From the NCBI GenBank assembly GCA_029961685.1, contig JARWKL010000002.1:27372908-27436907 (forward strand): a DNA stretch of 64,000 nt, written 5' to 3'. Source of the stretch: Aristolochia californica. Taxonomy: Eukaryota > Streptophyta > Magnoliopsida > Piperales > Aristolochiaceae. The notes under the pieces were generated by a model. That model was not told the origin of the DNA, searched no databases, and saw nothing but the letters and a program-made list of their open reading frames with translations. Below, one piece after another: positions 1 to 14,632 of this stretch (position 1 is the stretch's first letter; each line of letters opens with the position of its first letter). Both the position numbers and the translations under genes were made by a program.

Positions 1-257
1 TCAAATTATCTCTCTCAGCATTTATGCATTTCCAATTTGGATGTACAATTTTTTTTTCAAATCCAAACTAGAGTTTTCACTCTCCCATTTTTTCTCGTAA
101 AAAAAAAGATAAAGCAAATTGATCACACCAAAATGATAATTTTAGAGTTTATACATCGTAAATGTTTTGATTGATTAATGATGTGTACCGGCTATAATTT
201 TGGTTAGAAATGACTTATGGTTTGGGAGACCACACGCAGCAGAAAACCCCTCGCCCA

Positions 258-258
258 C

Positions 259-286
<28 letters not shown>
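258..286 (+). repeat. Poly-C tract, ~29 C, in satellite
   Basis: Homopolymer C run at the standard C-tract position of the monomer, between AAAATGCCTCGCC-like DNA and the GATGATTGCAAAAC box. Its exact length is uncertain because long homopolymers are poorly resolved by sequencing. Confidence 0.85.
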
Positions 287-289
<3 letters not shown>

Positions 290-736
290 TTTTTGATGAT
301 TGCAAAACTTAATATATAAAAAAGTAAAAGATTTGTTATCCTTGTTTGGGAAATTGCACTAGTACAACCCCAAATAGCTTGGTGGAATTTTATAAGAAAG
401 AGATATTTATTTGATCCTAACATGTTTTAAATATGGATATGCATGCCTAAAACATGTTGAAGATGCAAATGACCTAAAGATCCAAACTTTTCAAGGAGTA
501 GGAAAAATTAAATTCTCAAGTTAAACGTGTGGCGGGAAATTCTCAAGTTAACGTCCAACAGGATATTTACCAGAGCCAAACAACCCAGTTTTTGCCAATT
601 TACAAAAAAGTGGACCTAACAATGATAGACCATCATAAATGTTTCAATCGATTAATGATGTGTAACGGCTATAATTTTTGTTAGAAATGACTTATGGTTT
701 GGGGTTCAACACTCATTTAAAAATGCCTCGCCGCTA

Positions 737-759
737 CCCCCCCCCCCCCCCCCCCCCCC
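737..759 (+). repeat. Poly-C tract, ~23 C, in satellite
   Basis: C run at the same monomer position as the other tracts. It is followed by TAAAATAG where the usual TTTTCCGATGATTGCAAAACC box should be, so about 25 bp were lost next to the tract. Confidence 0.85.
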
Positions 760-3700
760 TAAAATAGTTTACAATCCTAAAAAATCACAGATAGTTTTTG
801 GAATTTTCTCTCACAGCATTTGTTCATTTCCATTTTGGATGTTCAATTTTTTTTCAAATCCAAACATGAGTTTTCACTCTACCATTTTTCTCGTAAACAA
901 AAAGATAAGGCAAATTGGTCACAAAAAAATGAAAATTTTAGAGTTTACGTATGAAAAAAATTAAAAACTATAACAAATGTAAGTGAAGAACATTATTTCA
1001 GGCACTAAAAAATGAACACCAAAGTTTTCGTATCCTTGTTTCGGAAATTCCACCAGTACAATCCCTAATTGCTTGGTGGAGTTTTATAAGAAAGATATTT
1101 CTAATAGATCCTATCATGTTTTAAATAGATATGCATGTCTGAAACATGTTGAAGATACAAATGACCTAATGATCCAAAATTTTCAAGGAGTAGGAAAAAA
1201 GTAAATTCACAAGTTAACGTGCGGTGGGATATTTACCATAGCCAAACCACCCACTTTTTGCCTATTTAAAAAAACGGACCTAACAATCATAGATCATCGT
1301 AAATGTTTTTATCGATTATTGATGTGTAATGGGTATAATTTTTGTTAGAAATGACGTATGGTTTGGGACTCAACACTCAGTTGAAAATGCATCCCCTCCC
1401 CCTCCTTTTCCGATGTTTGGAAAACCTACTATATCAAAAACTCAAAGAGTTTACAATCCTTAAAAATCACAGATACTTTTTGGAATTATCTATCTTAGCA
1501 TTTGTGTATTTCCATTCTGGATGTTAAAATTTTTTTCAAATCCAAATTCTAGTTTTCACTCTCCTACTTTTCTCGTAAACCAAAATATAAGGCAAATAGA
1601 TCACAAAAAAATGAAAATTTAAGAGTTTATGTATGCAAAAAATTGCAAACTATAATATATGTAAGTGAAGAAAATTATTAACTCATTAAAAATGTACACC
1701 ACAGTTTGTTATCCATGTTTGGGAAATTCCACCAGTACAACCCCTAATAGCTTGGTTAAGAAAGAAATTTCTAATAGATCCTATCATGTTTTAAATATGG
1801 ATATGCATGCCTAAAACAAGGTTAAGATGCAAATGACCTAATTAACCAAAAATTTCAAGGAGTAGGAAAAATTAAATTTTCAAGTTAACATGCAGTGGGA
1901 TATTTACCAGAGCCAAACAACCCACTTTTTTTCCTATTTACAAAAAGCGGACCTAACAATCATAGATCATCATAAATGTTTTGATCGATTAATGATGTGT
2001 AACAACAATAATTTTTGTTAGAATTGACTTATGGTTTGGGAGTCAACACTTGGTTAAAAATGCCTCGCCCCCCTTTTCCAATGATTGGAAAACCTAATAC
2101 ATAAAAATCTAAAAGAGTTAACAATCCTTAAAAATCACAGATACTTTTCGGAATTATATCTCTTAGCATTTGTGCATTTCCATTTTGGATGTTCAATTTT
2201 ATTTCAAATCCAAACTTGAGTTTTCACTCACCCATTTTTCTCGTAAACAAAAAGATAAGGAAAATAGATCACAACAAAATGATAATTTTAGAGTTCCACT
2301 TTTGGCCTATAAACAAAAACCGGACCTAACAATCATTGACCATCATAAATATTTTGATCTATTAATGATGTGTAACGGCTATAATTTTTGCAAGAAATGA
2401 CTTATGGTTAGGGAGTCAACACTCAGTTAAAAATGCCTCGCCCCCCCTTTTCCGATGCTTGCAAAAGAAAATATATAATAAAATAAAAGAGTTTACAATC
2501 CTTAAACATCACATATACTAGATGAAATTATCTCTCTTTCAATTTGTGCATTTTCATTTTGAATGTTCAATTTTTTTTCAAATCCAAACTTGAGTTTTCA
2601 CTCACCCATTTTTCTTGTAAACAAAAAGATAAGGCAAATAGGTCACAAAAAAATGAAAATTTTAGAGTTTATGTATGGAAAAAATTGAAAACTATAACAA
2701 ATGTAATTTAAGAAAATTATTTAGCTCACAAAAAATGAACACCAAAGTTTTGTTATCTATGTTTGGGAGATTCCACCAGTACAACCCCTAATAACTTGGT
2801 TGAATTTTATAAGAAAGTGATTTCAAATTGATCCTAACATGTTTTAAATATGGATATGCATGCCTGAAACATATTGCAGATGCAAAACACCTAATGATCA
2901 AAAAAATTTAGGAGAAGGAAAAATTAAATTCCCAAGTCAACGTGCGGTGGGATATTTACCAGAGCCAAACAACCCACTTTTTTTCCTACTTACAAAAAGC
3001 GGACCTAACAATCATAGATCATCATAAATTTTTTGATCGATTAATGATGTGTAATGGCTATAATTTTAGTTAGAAATGACTTCTGGTTTGGCAATCAACA
3101 CTCAGTTTAAAATGCCTCGCTCCCCCCTTTCCGATGATTGAAAAACCTAATATATATTAAACTAAAAGAGTTTACAATCCTTAAAAATCACAGATACTTT
3201 TTGGAATTATCTCTCTCAGCATTTGAGCATTTCCATTTTGAATGTTCAATTTTTTTTCAAATCCAAACTTGAGTTTTCACTCTCCCATTTTTCTCATAAA
3301 CAAAAATATTAGGCAAATAGGTCACTAAAAAATGAAAATTTTAGAGTTTATGTATGAAAAAAATTGAAAACTATAAAAAATGTAAGTGAAGAAAATTATT
3401 TCGGTCACAAAAAATGAATACCAAAGTTTTGTTATCCATGTTAGGGAAATTCCACTAGTACAACCCCTAATAGCTACGTGGAATTTTATATGAAAGAGAT
3501 TTTAATTGATCCTAACATATTCTAAATAAGGATATGCATGCCTGAAACATGTTGACGATGCAAATGACCTAATGATAAAAAAATTTCAAGGAGTTGGAAA
3601 AATTAAATTCTCAAGTAAACGTGCTTAGGGATATTCACAAGAGCCAAACAACCCACTTTTTGCCTATTTACTAAAAGCGGACCAAACAATCACAAATCAT

Positions 3701-4502
3701 CATAAATGTTTTGATAGATTAATGATGTGTAATGGCTATAATTTTGTCTAGAAATCACTTATCGTTTGGGAGTTAACACTCAGATAAAAATTTCTCGACC
3801 CGCCTTTTTCGATGATTGCAAAATCTAATATATAAAAAACTAAAAGAGGTTACAATCCTTAAAAATCACTTATACTTTTTGGAATTATCTCTCTCTGCAT
3901 TTGTACATTTCCATTTTGGATGTTCAATTTTTTTTTCAATCCAAACATGAGTTTTCACTCACTCATTTTTCTTGTAAATAAAAAATAAGGAAAATAGAAT
4001 CAAAACAAAATGAAAATTTTAGAGTTTATGTACGGAAAAAATTGAAAACTATAACAAATGTAAGTGAAGAATATTATTTCACGCACTAAAAATGTACACC
4101 AAAGTTTTGTTTTCCATGTTTGGGAAATTCCACATGTACAAACCCTAATTGCTTGGTGGAATTTTATAAGAAATAGATTTCTAATTGATCCTAACATGTT
4201 TTAAATATTGATATGCATGCCTAAAACAAGTAGAAGATGCAAATTACCAAATGATCCAAAAATTTCAAGGAGTAGAAAAAATTAAATTCTCAATTTAACG
4301 TACAGTGGCATATTTACCTCAGCCAAACAGCCCAATTTTTGCCTAGTTACAAAAAGAGTACCTAACAACTAACAATCATAGATCATTGTAAATGTTTTGA
4401 TCGATTAATGATGTTTAACGGCTATAATTTTAGTTAGAAATGACTTATGGTTTGGGAGTCAACACTCAGTTAAAAATGCCTTCCCCCCCTTTTCCGATGA
4501 TT

Positions 4503-5179
4503 GCAAAACCTAATATATAATAAACTAAAAGATTTACAATCCTTAAAAATCACAAATACGTTTTGGAATAATCTCTCCCAGAATTTATGCATATCCATTT
4601 TGGATGTTCAACTTTTTTTCAAATCCAAACTTGAGTTTTAACTCTCCCATTTTTCTCGTAAACAAAAAGATAAGGCAAATAGGTCACAAAAAAATGAAAA
4701 TTTTAGAGTTTATGAAAGGAAAAAAATAAAAACTATGATAAATTTAAGTGAAGAAAATTATTTCGTTCACAAATAATGAACACCAAAGTTTTGTTATCCA
4801 TGTTTGGGAAATTCCACCTGTACAACCCCTAATAGCTTGGTGGAATTTTATATGAAACAGATTTCTAATTGATCCTAACATGTTTTAAATATGGATATGC
4901 GTGCCTAAAACATATTGACGATGCAATTGACCTAATGATCAAAAAATTTCAAGGAGTTGGAAAAATTAAATTCTCAAGTTAACGTGTGGAGGGATATTTA
5001 CAAGAGCAAACAACCCACTTTTTGCCTATTTACTAAAACCGGACCTAACAATCAAAGATCATTGTAAATTTTTAGATCGATTAAGGATGTGTAACAGCTA
5101 TAATTTTTGTTAGAAATGACTTATGGTTTGGGAATCAACACTCAGTTAAAAATGCCTCTCCCCCCCTTTTTCGATGATT
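4503..5179 (+). repeat. Representative satellite monomer, 677 bp
   Basis: One monomer measured from GCAAAACC to the next GCAAAACC, given as a reference unit. It holds all landmarks in order, including both inverted-repeat motifs and a short C tract near its end. I do not recognise it as a derivative of a known transposon, rDNA spacer or described satellite family. A length of 677 bp is about four times a 170-bp nucleosome repeat; any link to nucleosome phasing is inference. Confidence 0.85.
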
Positions 5180-8100
5180 GCAAAACCTAATATATAATAA
5201 GCTAAAAGAGTTTACAATCCTTAAAAATCACAGATACGTTTTGGAATAATCTCTCCCAAAATTTGTGCATATCCATTTTCGATTTTCAATTTTTTTCCAA
5301 ATCCAAACTTGAGTTTTCATTCTCCCATTTTTCTTGTAAACAAAAAGATAAGTCAAATAGGTAACAAAAAAATGAAAATTTTAGAGTTTATGTGTGGAAA
5401 AAATTGAAAAATATAATAAATGTAAGTGAAGAAATTTATTTCGTTCACAAAAAATAAACAACAAATTTTTGGTATCCATGTTTGGGAAATTCCACTAGTA
5501 CAACCCCTATTAGCTTGGTGGAATTTTATAAGAAAGAGATTTCTAATTGATCCAAACATGTAAAAAATATTGATATGCATGCCTGAAACATGTTGATGAT
5601 GCAAATGACCATATGATCCAAAAATTTCAAGAAGTAGGAAAATTAAATTCTCAAGTTAACGTGTGGTGGGATATTTACCAGAGCCAAACAACCCACTTTT
5701 TGCCTATTATACAAAAAACAGACCTAACAATCATTGATCATCATAAATGTTTTGATTGATTAATGATGTGTAACGGCTACAATTTTTTTTATAAATGACT
5801 TATGCTTTGGGAGTCAACACTCAGTTAAAAATGCCTCATCCCCCTCTTCCGATTATTGCACAACCTAATATATAACAAACTAAAAGAGTTTAAAATCCTT
5901 AAAAATCACTGATACTTTTTGGAATTTTCTCTCTCAGCATTTTTACATTTCGATTTTGGATGTTCAAATTTTTTACAAATCCAAACTTGAGTTTTCACTC
6001 ACCCATTTTTCTGGTAATAAAAGAGATAAGGCAAATAGATCACAAAAAAATAAAATTTTTTGAGTTTTTGTATGCAAAAAAATTGAAAACTATAATAAAT
6101 GTAAGTGAAGAAACTTATTTCATGCACTAAAAATGAACACCAACGTTTTGTTATCCATATTTGGGAAATTTCACTAGTACAACCCCTAATTGCTTGGTGG
6201 AATTTTATAAGAAAGAGATTTCTAATTGATCCAATAATATTTTAAATGTGGTGGATATGCATGCCGAAAACATGTTGAAGAAGCAAATGACCTAATGATC
6301 CAAAAATTTCATGGAGTAGAAAAAATTAAATTCTCAAGTTAACTTGCGATGGGATATTTACCAAAGCTAAACAACCCACTTTTTTCCTATTTTACAAAAT
6401 GCGGACCTAACAATCATTGATCATCGTAAATGTTTTGATTGATTAATGATGTGTAACGGCTATAATTTTTGTTAGAAATGAGTTATGGTTTTGGAGTCAA
6501 GACTCAATTAAAAATGCATTGCCCCCCACCCCCCCGTCCCCTCTTCCGATGATTGCAAAACCCAATATATAATAAACTAAAAGAGTTTACAATCCTTAAA
6601 TATCACAAATACTTTTTAAAATTGTCTCTGTTATCATTTGTGCATTTCCATTTGGGATGTTCAATTTTTTTTCAAATCCAAATTTGAGTTTTCACACTCC
6701 CATTTTTCTTGTAAACAAAAAAAAAGGCAAATAGATCACAACAAAATGAAAATTTTAGAGTTTATGTATGAAAAAAATTGAAAACTATAATAAATGTAAG
6801 AGAAGAAAAGTATTTCATGCAATAAAAATGAACACCAAAGTTTTGTAATCTTTGTTTCGGAAATTCCACTAGTACAACCTCTAATAGCTTGGTGGAATTT
6901 TATAAGAAACTGATTTCTAATTGATCGTAACATGTTTTAAATGTGGTGGATATGCATGCCTGAAACATGTTGAAGATGCTAATGACAAAATGATCCAAAA
7001 ATTTCGAGGAGAATGAAAAATTAAATTCTGAAGTTAACGCGCGATGGGATATTTACCAGAGCTAAACAACCCTCTTTTTGTCTATTTAAAAAAAAGTGTA
7101 CCTAACAATCATAGATCATCATAAATGTTTTGATCGATTAATGATGTGTAATGGCTATAATTTTTGTTAGAATTTACTTATGGTTTGGGAGACAACATTT
7201 TGTTAAAAATGACCCCCCCCCTCCCCTTTTCTGATGATTGGAAAACCCAATATATAAAATACAAAAAGAGTTTTAAAATCCTAAAATATCATAGATAATT
7301 TTTGGAATTATCTCTCTCAGCATTTGTGCATTTCCATTTTGAATGTTCAATTTTTTTTAAAATCTAAACTTGAGTTTTCACTCTCCCATTTTCTCGTAAA
7401 AAAAAGGAGAAGGCAAATAGATCACAAAAAAATGAAAATTTTAGAGTTTATGTATGCAAAAAAATTGAAAATTATAATAAATGTTACTGAAGAAAATTAT
7501 TTCGCTCACAAAAAATGAACACCAAAGTTTGGTCATCCATGTTTAGGAAATTCCACTAGTAAAACCACTAATAACTTGGTGGAATTTTATAAGAAAGTAA
7601 TATCTAATTGAGCCTAACATGTTTTAAATCTGGATATGCATGTCTGAAACATGTTGAAGATGCAAATGACCTAATGATCCAAAATTTTCTAGGAGTAGGA
7701 AAAATTAAATTCTCAAGTTAATGTGCGGTGGGATATTTACCATAGTCAAACAACCCACTTTTTTCCTATTTACAAAAAGTGGACCTGACAATCATAGATC
7801 TTCATAAATGTTTTGATAGATTAATGATGTGTAATGGCTATACTTTTAGTTAGAAATGACTTAAGGTTTGGGAGTCAACACTCAGTTTAAAATGCCTCGC
7901 TCCCTTCTTTTCCGATGATTGCAAAACCTAATATATATTAAACTAAAAGAGTTTACAATCCTTAAAAATCACAGATACTTTTTGGAATTATCTCTCTCAG
8001 CATTTGTGCATTTCCATTTTGAATGTTCAATTTTTTTTCAAATCCAAACTTGAGTTTTCACTCTCCCATTTTTCTCGTAAACCAAAAATAAGGCAAATAG

Positions 8101-9934
8101 GTCACAACAAAATGAAAATTTTAGAGTTTATGTATGGAAAAAATTGAAAACTATAATAAATGTAAGCAAAGAAAATTATTTCGCTAAAAAAAAATGAACA
8201 CCAAAGTTTTGTTATCCGTGTTTGGGAAATTCCATCAGTACAACCCCTAATAGCTAGGTGGACTGTTATACGAAAGAGATTTCTAATTGATCATAACATG
8301 TTCTAAATATGGATATGCTTGCCTGAAACATTTTGAAGATGCAAATGACCTAATGATCAAAAAATTTCAAGGAGTTGGAAAAATTAAATTCTCAAGTTAA
8401 CGTGCGGAGGGATATTTACAAGAGCCAAACAACACTCTTTTTGCCTATTTACTAAAAGCGGACCAAACAATCATATATCATCGTAAATGTTTTGATAGAT
8501 TAATGATGTGCAATGGCTATAATTTTATCTAGAAATTACTTATCGTTTGGGAGTTAACACTCAGATAAAAATTCCTCGACCCACCTTTTCCGACCATTGC
8601 AAAACTTAATATATAAAAAACTAAAAGAGCTTACAATCCTTAAAAATCACAGATACTTTTTGGAATTATCTCTCTCTACATTTGGGCATTTCTAATTTGG
8701 ATGTTCAATTTTTTTTCAAATCCAAACATGAGTTTTCACTCACTCATTTTTCTCGTAAATAAAAAATTAAGACAAAAAGATCAAAACAAAATGAAAATTT
8801 TAGAGTTAATGTACGGAAAAAATTGAAAAGTATAACAAATTTAAGTGAAGAATATTATTTCACGCATTAAAATGTACACCAAAGTTTTGTTTTCCATGTT
8901 TGGGAAATTCCACATGTACAACCCCTAATTGCTTGGTGGAATGTTATAAGAAAGAGATTTCTAATTGATCCAAACATGTTTTAAATATGGATATGCATGC
9001 CTAAAACAAGTTGAAGATGCAAATGACCTAATGATACAAAAATTTCAAGGAGTAGGAAAAATTAAATTCTCAAGTTAATGTGCGGTGGGATATTTACCTG
9101 AGCCCAACAACCCACTTTTTGCCTATTTACAAAAAGCGGACCTAACAATCATAGATCATCGTAAATGTGTAGATCGATTAATGATGTGTAATGGCTCTAA
9201 ATTTTCTTTCAAATGACTTATGGTTTGGGAGTCAACACTCAGTTAAAAATTCCTTGACCCCCCTTTTTCGATGATTGGAAAACCTAATATATAAAAACTA
9301 AAAGACTTTACAATCCTTAAAAATCACAGATACTTTTTGGTATTATCTCTCTCTGAATTTGTGCATTTTCAATTTGGATGCTCAATTGTTTTTCAAATCC
9401 AAACTTGAGTTTTCACTCTCCCATTTTTCTCGTAAACAAAAAGATAAGGCAAATAGGTCAGAACAAAATGAAAATTTTAGATTTTATGTATACAAAAAAT
9501 TGAAAACTACAACAAATGTTAGTGAAGAAAATTATTTCTTGTGCTAAAAATGTACACCAAAGTTTTGTTATCCATGTTTTGGAAATTCCACCAGTAAAAC
9601 CCCAAATAGCTCGGTGGAATTTTATAAGAAAGAGACTTCCAATTGATCCTAATATGTTTTAAATATGGATATCCATTCCTGAAACATGTTGAAGATGCGA
9701 ATCACCTAAAGATCCAAAAATTTGAAGGAGTAGGAAAAATTAAATTCTGAAGTTAACATATGGTGGGATATATACCTGAGCCGAACAATCCACTTTATGC
9801 CCATTTAAAAATTGCATGCCTAACAATCATAGATTATTGTAACTATTTTGATTGATAAATGATGTGTAACGGCTATAATTTTTGTTAGAAATGACTTATG
9901 GTTTGGGAGTCAACACTCGGTTAAAAATGCACCA

Positions 9935-9953
9935 CCCCCCCCCCCCCCCCCCC
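9935..9953 (+). repeat. Poly-C tract, ~19 C, in satellite
   Basis: C run at the canonical monomer position. It is preceded by AAAATGCACCA and followed by TTCTTTTCTGATGATTG. Confidence 0.85.
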
Positions 9954-12900
9954 TTCTTTTCTGATGATTGGAATACCAATTAGGAAAAAAAACTAAAAGA
10001 GTTTACAATCCTTAAAAATCATAGATACATTTTGGAATTATCTCTCTCAGCATTTGTGCATTTCCATCTTGAATGTTCAATTTTTTTTCAAATCAAAACT
10101 TGACTTTTCACTCTCCCATTTTCTTGTAAACAAAAGGAGAAGGCAAATAGATCACAACAAAATGAAAATTTTAGAGTTTATGTAAGCAAAAAATTGAAAA
10201 CTATAATAGATGTAAGTGAAGAAAGATATTTCATGCACTAAAAACGAACACCAAAGTTTTGTTATCCATGTTTGGGAAATTCCACCAGTAGAACCCCTAA
10301 TAGCTTGGTGGAAATTTATAAGAAATAGATTTCTAATTGATCCTAACATGTTTTAAAAATGGATATGCATGCTTTAAACAAGGTTAAGATGCAAATGACC
10401 TAATGATCCAAAAATTTCATGGAGTAGGAAAAATTAAATTCTCAAGTCAACGTATGGTGGGATATTTACCAGAGCCAAACATCCCACTTTTTTTCCTATT
10501 TAAAAAAAGTTGACCTAACAATCATAGATCATCGTAAATTTTTTGATCGATTAATGATGTGTAACGGCTATAATTTTTTGTTAGCAATGACTGATGGTTA
10601 GGGAGTCAACACTCAGTTCAAAATGCCTCGCTCCCCTTTTTCTGATGATTGCAAATACCAATAAATAATAAACTAAAAGAGTTTTAAATCCTTAAAAATC
10701 ACATATAATTTTTGGAACTATCTCTCTCAGCATTTTTACATTTCCATTTTGGATGGTTAATCTTATTTCAAATCCAAACTAGTGTTTTCACTCTCTCATT
10801 TTTCTCGTAAACAAAAAGATAAGGCAAATAAGTCACAACAAAATGAAAATTGTAGAGTTTATGTGTGGAAAAAGTTGTTAACTATCAGAAATGGAAGTGA
10901 AGAAAATTATTTTTTGTACAAAAAATGAACACCAAAGTTTTGTTATCCATGTTTGGGAAATTCCACCAGTACAACCCCTAATAGCTTGGTGGAATTTTTT
11001 AAGAAAGAGATTTCTAATTTATCATATATGTTTTAAATATGGATATGCATGCCTGATACATGTTGAAGAAGCAAATGACCTAATGATCCAAAAATTTCGA
11101 GTAGGAAAAATTAAATTCTCAAGTTAACGTGTGGTGGGATATTTACCAGAGCCAAACAACCCATTTTTTTCCTTTTTTACAAAAAGCCGACCTAATAATC
11201 AGAGATCATCGTAAAATTTTTGATCAATTAATGATGTGTAACGGCAATAATGTTTTTTAGATATGACTTATGGTTTGGGAGTCAACACTCAGTTAAAAAA
11301 TCCTCGTCCCCCCTTTTTCGATTATTGCAAAACCTAATATATAAGAAACTAAAAGAGTTTAAAATCCTTAAAAATTACAGATACTTTTTGGAATTATCTC
11401 TCTCTGCATTTTTGCATTTCCAATTGTGAGATTCAATTTTTTTTCAAATCCAAACTTGACTTTTCACTCTCCCATTTTTCTCGTAAACAAAAATTTGAGG
11501 CAAATAGGTCACAACAAAATGAAAATTTTAGAGTTTATGTATGGAAAAAATATGAACACCAAAGTTTTGTTATCCATGTTTTGGAAATTCCACCAGTACA
11601 ACCCCTAATAGCTTGGTGGGATTTTATAAGAAAGAGATTTCTAATTGATCCTAACATGTTTTAAATATGGATATGCATTCCTGACACATGGTGAAGATGC
11701 AAATGACGTAATGATCCAAAAACTTGAAGGAGTAGAAAAAATTAAATTCTCAAGTTAACGTGTGGTGGGATATTTACAAGTACCAAACACACACTTTTTG
11801 CCTATTTACAAAGAATGGATCAAACAATCGTTGATCATCGTAAATGTTTTGATCAATTAATGAAGTGTAATGGCAACAATTTTTTTTTGAAATTACTTAT
11901 GGTTTGGGAGTATTGCAAAACCTAATATATAAAAAAATATAATAATTTACAATTCTAAAAAATTATAGATACTTTTTGGAATTATCTCTCTCAGCATTTG
12001 TGCATTTCCATTTTGTTGTTCAATTCTTTTTCAAATACAAACTTGAATTTTCACTTACCCATTTTTCTCGTAATTTAAAAGATAATGCAAATAGATCACA
12101 ACAAAATGAAAATTGTAAAGTTTATGTATGGAAAAAATTGAAAACTATAGCACATGTAAGTGAAGAAAATTATTTCACGCACTAAAAATGTACACCAAAT
12201 TTTTGTTATCCATGTGTGAGAAATTCCACCAGTACAACCCCTAATAGCTTGGTGGAGTTTTATAAGAAAGAGATTATTTATTGATCCTAACATGTTTTAA
12301 ATATGGATATGCATGCCTGAAACATTTTGAAGATGATAATGACCTAATGATCCAAAAATTTCAAGGAGAAGGAAAAATTAAATTCTGAAGTTAATGTGGG
12401 GTGGGATATTTACAAGAGCCAAACAACCCACTTTTTGCCTATTTACCAAATATGTACCTAACAATCATAGATCATTGTAAATTTTTTGATTGATTAATGA
12501 TGTGTAACAGCTATAATTTCAGTTAGAAATGACTTATGGTTTGGGAGTCAACACTCGGTTGAAAATGCCTCCCCTCCCCTTTTTAGATGATTGGAAAACC
12601 TAAAATATAAAAAACTAAAACTGTTTGCACTCGTTAAAAATCAAAGATACTATTTGGAATTTTCTCTCTCAGCATTTTTTCATTTCCCTTTTGAATGTTC
12701 AATTTTCTTTCAAATCTAAACTTGAGTTTTCACTCTCCCATTTTCTCGTAAACAAAAAGAGTAGGAAAAAAGATAAAAACAAAATGAAAATTTTTAACTT
12801 TATGTATGCAAAAAATTGAAAACAATAATAAATGTAAGTGAAAAAAATTATTTCGCTCACAAAAATGAACACCAAAGTTTTGTTATCCATGTTTGGGAAA

Positions 12901-14600
12901 TTCCACCAGTACAAACCCTAATAGCTTGGTGGAATTTTATAAGAGAGATTTCTAATTGATCCTAACATGGTTTAAATAAGGATATGCATGCCTAAAACAT
13001 GGTTAACATGCAAATGACCTAATGATCCAAAAATTTCAAGAAGTACGAAAAATTAAATTCTCAAGTTAACGTGCGGTGGGATATTTACCAGAGCCAAACA
13101 ACCCACTTTTTTTCCTATTTACAAAAAGCGGACCTAACAATCATAGATCATCATAAATGTTTTGATCAATTAATGAAGTGTAACGGCTATAATTTTTGTT
13201 AGAAATCACTTATGGTTGGGGAGTCAAAACTTAGTTAAAAATGCCTTGCCGCCCCTTTTCCGAAAATTGAAAAACCTAATATATTATAAACTAAAAGATT
13301 TTAAATCCTTAAAAATCACAAATAATTTTTGGAATTATCGCTTTCAGCATTTTTTCATTTCTATTTTGGATGTTCAATTTTATTTCAAATCCAAACTTGA
13401 GCTTTCACTTTCCCATTTTTCTTGTAAACAAAAAGGTAAGGCAAATAGGTCACAACAAAATGAAAATTTTAGAGTTTATGTATGGAAAAAATTGAAAAAT
13501 ATAATAAATATAAGTGAAGAAAATTATTTCACTCACAAAAAATGAACACCAAAGTTTTTTTATCCATGTTTCTGAAATTCCACTACTACAACCCCTAATA
13601 GCTTGGTGGAATTTTATAAGAAAGTGATTTCTAATTGATCCTAACATGTTTTAAATATAGATATGCCTGAAACATGTTGAAGATGGAAATGACCGAATGA
13701 TCCAAAAATTTAAAAGAGTAGGAAATTTAAATTCTCAAGTTAACGTGCGGTTGGATATTTACTAAAGCCAAACAACCCACTTTTTGCCTATTTACAAAAA
13801 GCGGACCTAACAATCATAGATCATCATAAATATTTTGATCGATTAATGATTTGTATCGGCTATAATTTTTGTTAGAAATGACTTATGGTTTGGGAGCCAA
13901 CACTCAGTTAAAAATTCCTCGACACCCCTTTTCCGATGACTGCGAAACCTAATATATAAAAAACTAAAAGAGTTTAGAATACTTAAAATTCACAGATACT
14001 TTTGGAATTAAGTCTCTCTCCATTTGTGAATTTCCATTTTGGATGTTCAATTTTTTTTCAAATCCAAACATGAGTTTTCACTCTCCCATTTTTCTCATAA
14101 ACAAAACGATAACGCAATTAGATCACAACAAAATGAAAATTTTAGAGTTTATGTATGGAAAAAATTGAAAAATATAATAAATGTAAGTAAAGAAAATTAT
14201 TTTGCTCACAAAAAATGAACACCAAAGTTTTGTTATCCTTATTTGGGAAATTCCACCAGTACAACCCCTAATAGCTAGGTGCAATTTTATAAGAAAGAGA
14301 TTTCTAATCGGTCCTAACATGTTTTAAATATGGATATGCATGCCTGACACATGTTGAAGATGCAAATGACCTAATGATCCACAAATTTCTAGGAGTAGGA
14401 AAAATTAAAATCTCAAGTTAATGTGCAGTGGGATATTTACCTGAGCCAAACAATCGACTTTTTGCCTATTTACAAAAAGCGGGCCTAACAGTCATAGATA
14501 ATTGTAAATGTTTTGATCGAGTAAAGTTGTGTAACGGGTATAATTTTTTTTAGAAATGACTTATGGTTTGGGAGTCAACACTCAGTTAAAAATGCCTCAC

Positions 14601-14601
<1 letters not shown>

Positions 14602-14632
<31 letters not shown>
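14602..14632 (+). repeat. Poly-C tract, ~31 C, in satellite
   Basis: Long C run at the canonical monomer position, preceded by AAAATGCCTCACA and followed by TTTTCTGTTGATTG. Confidence 0.85.
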
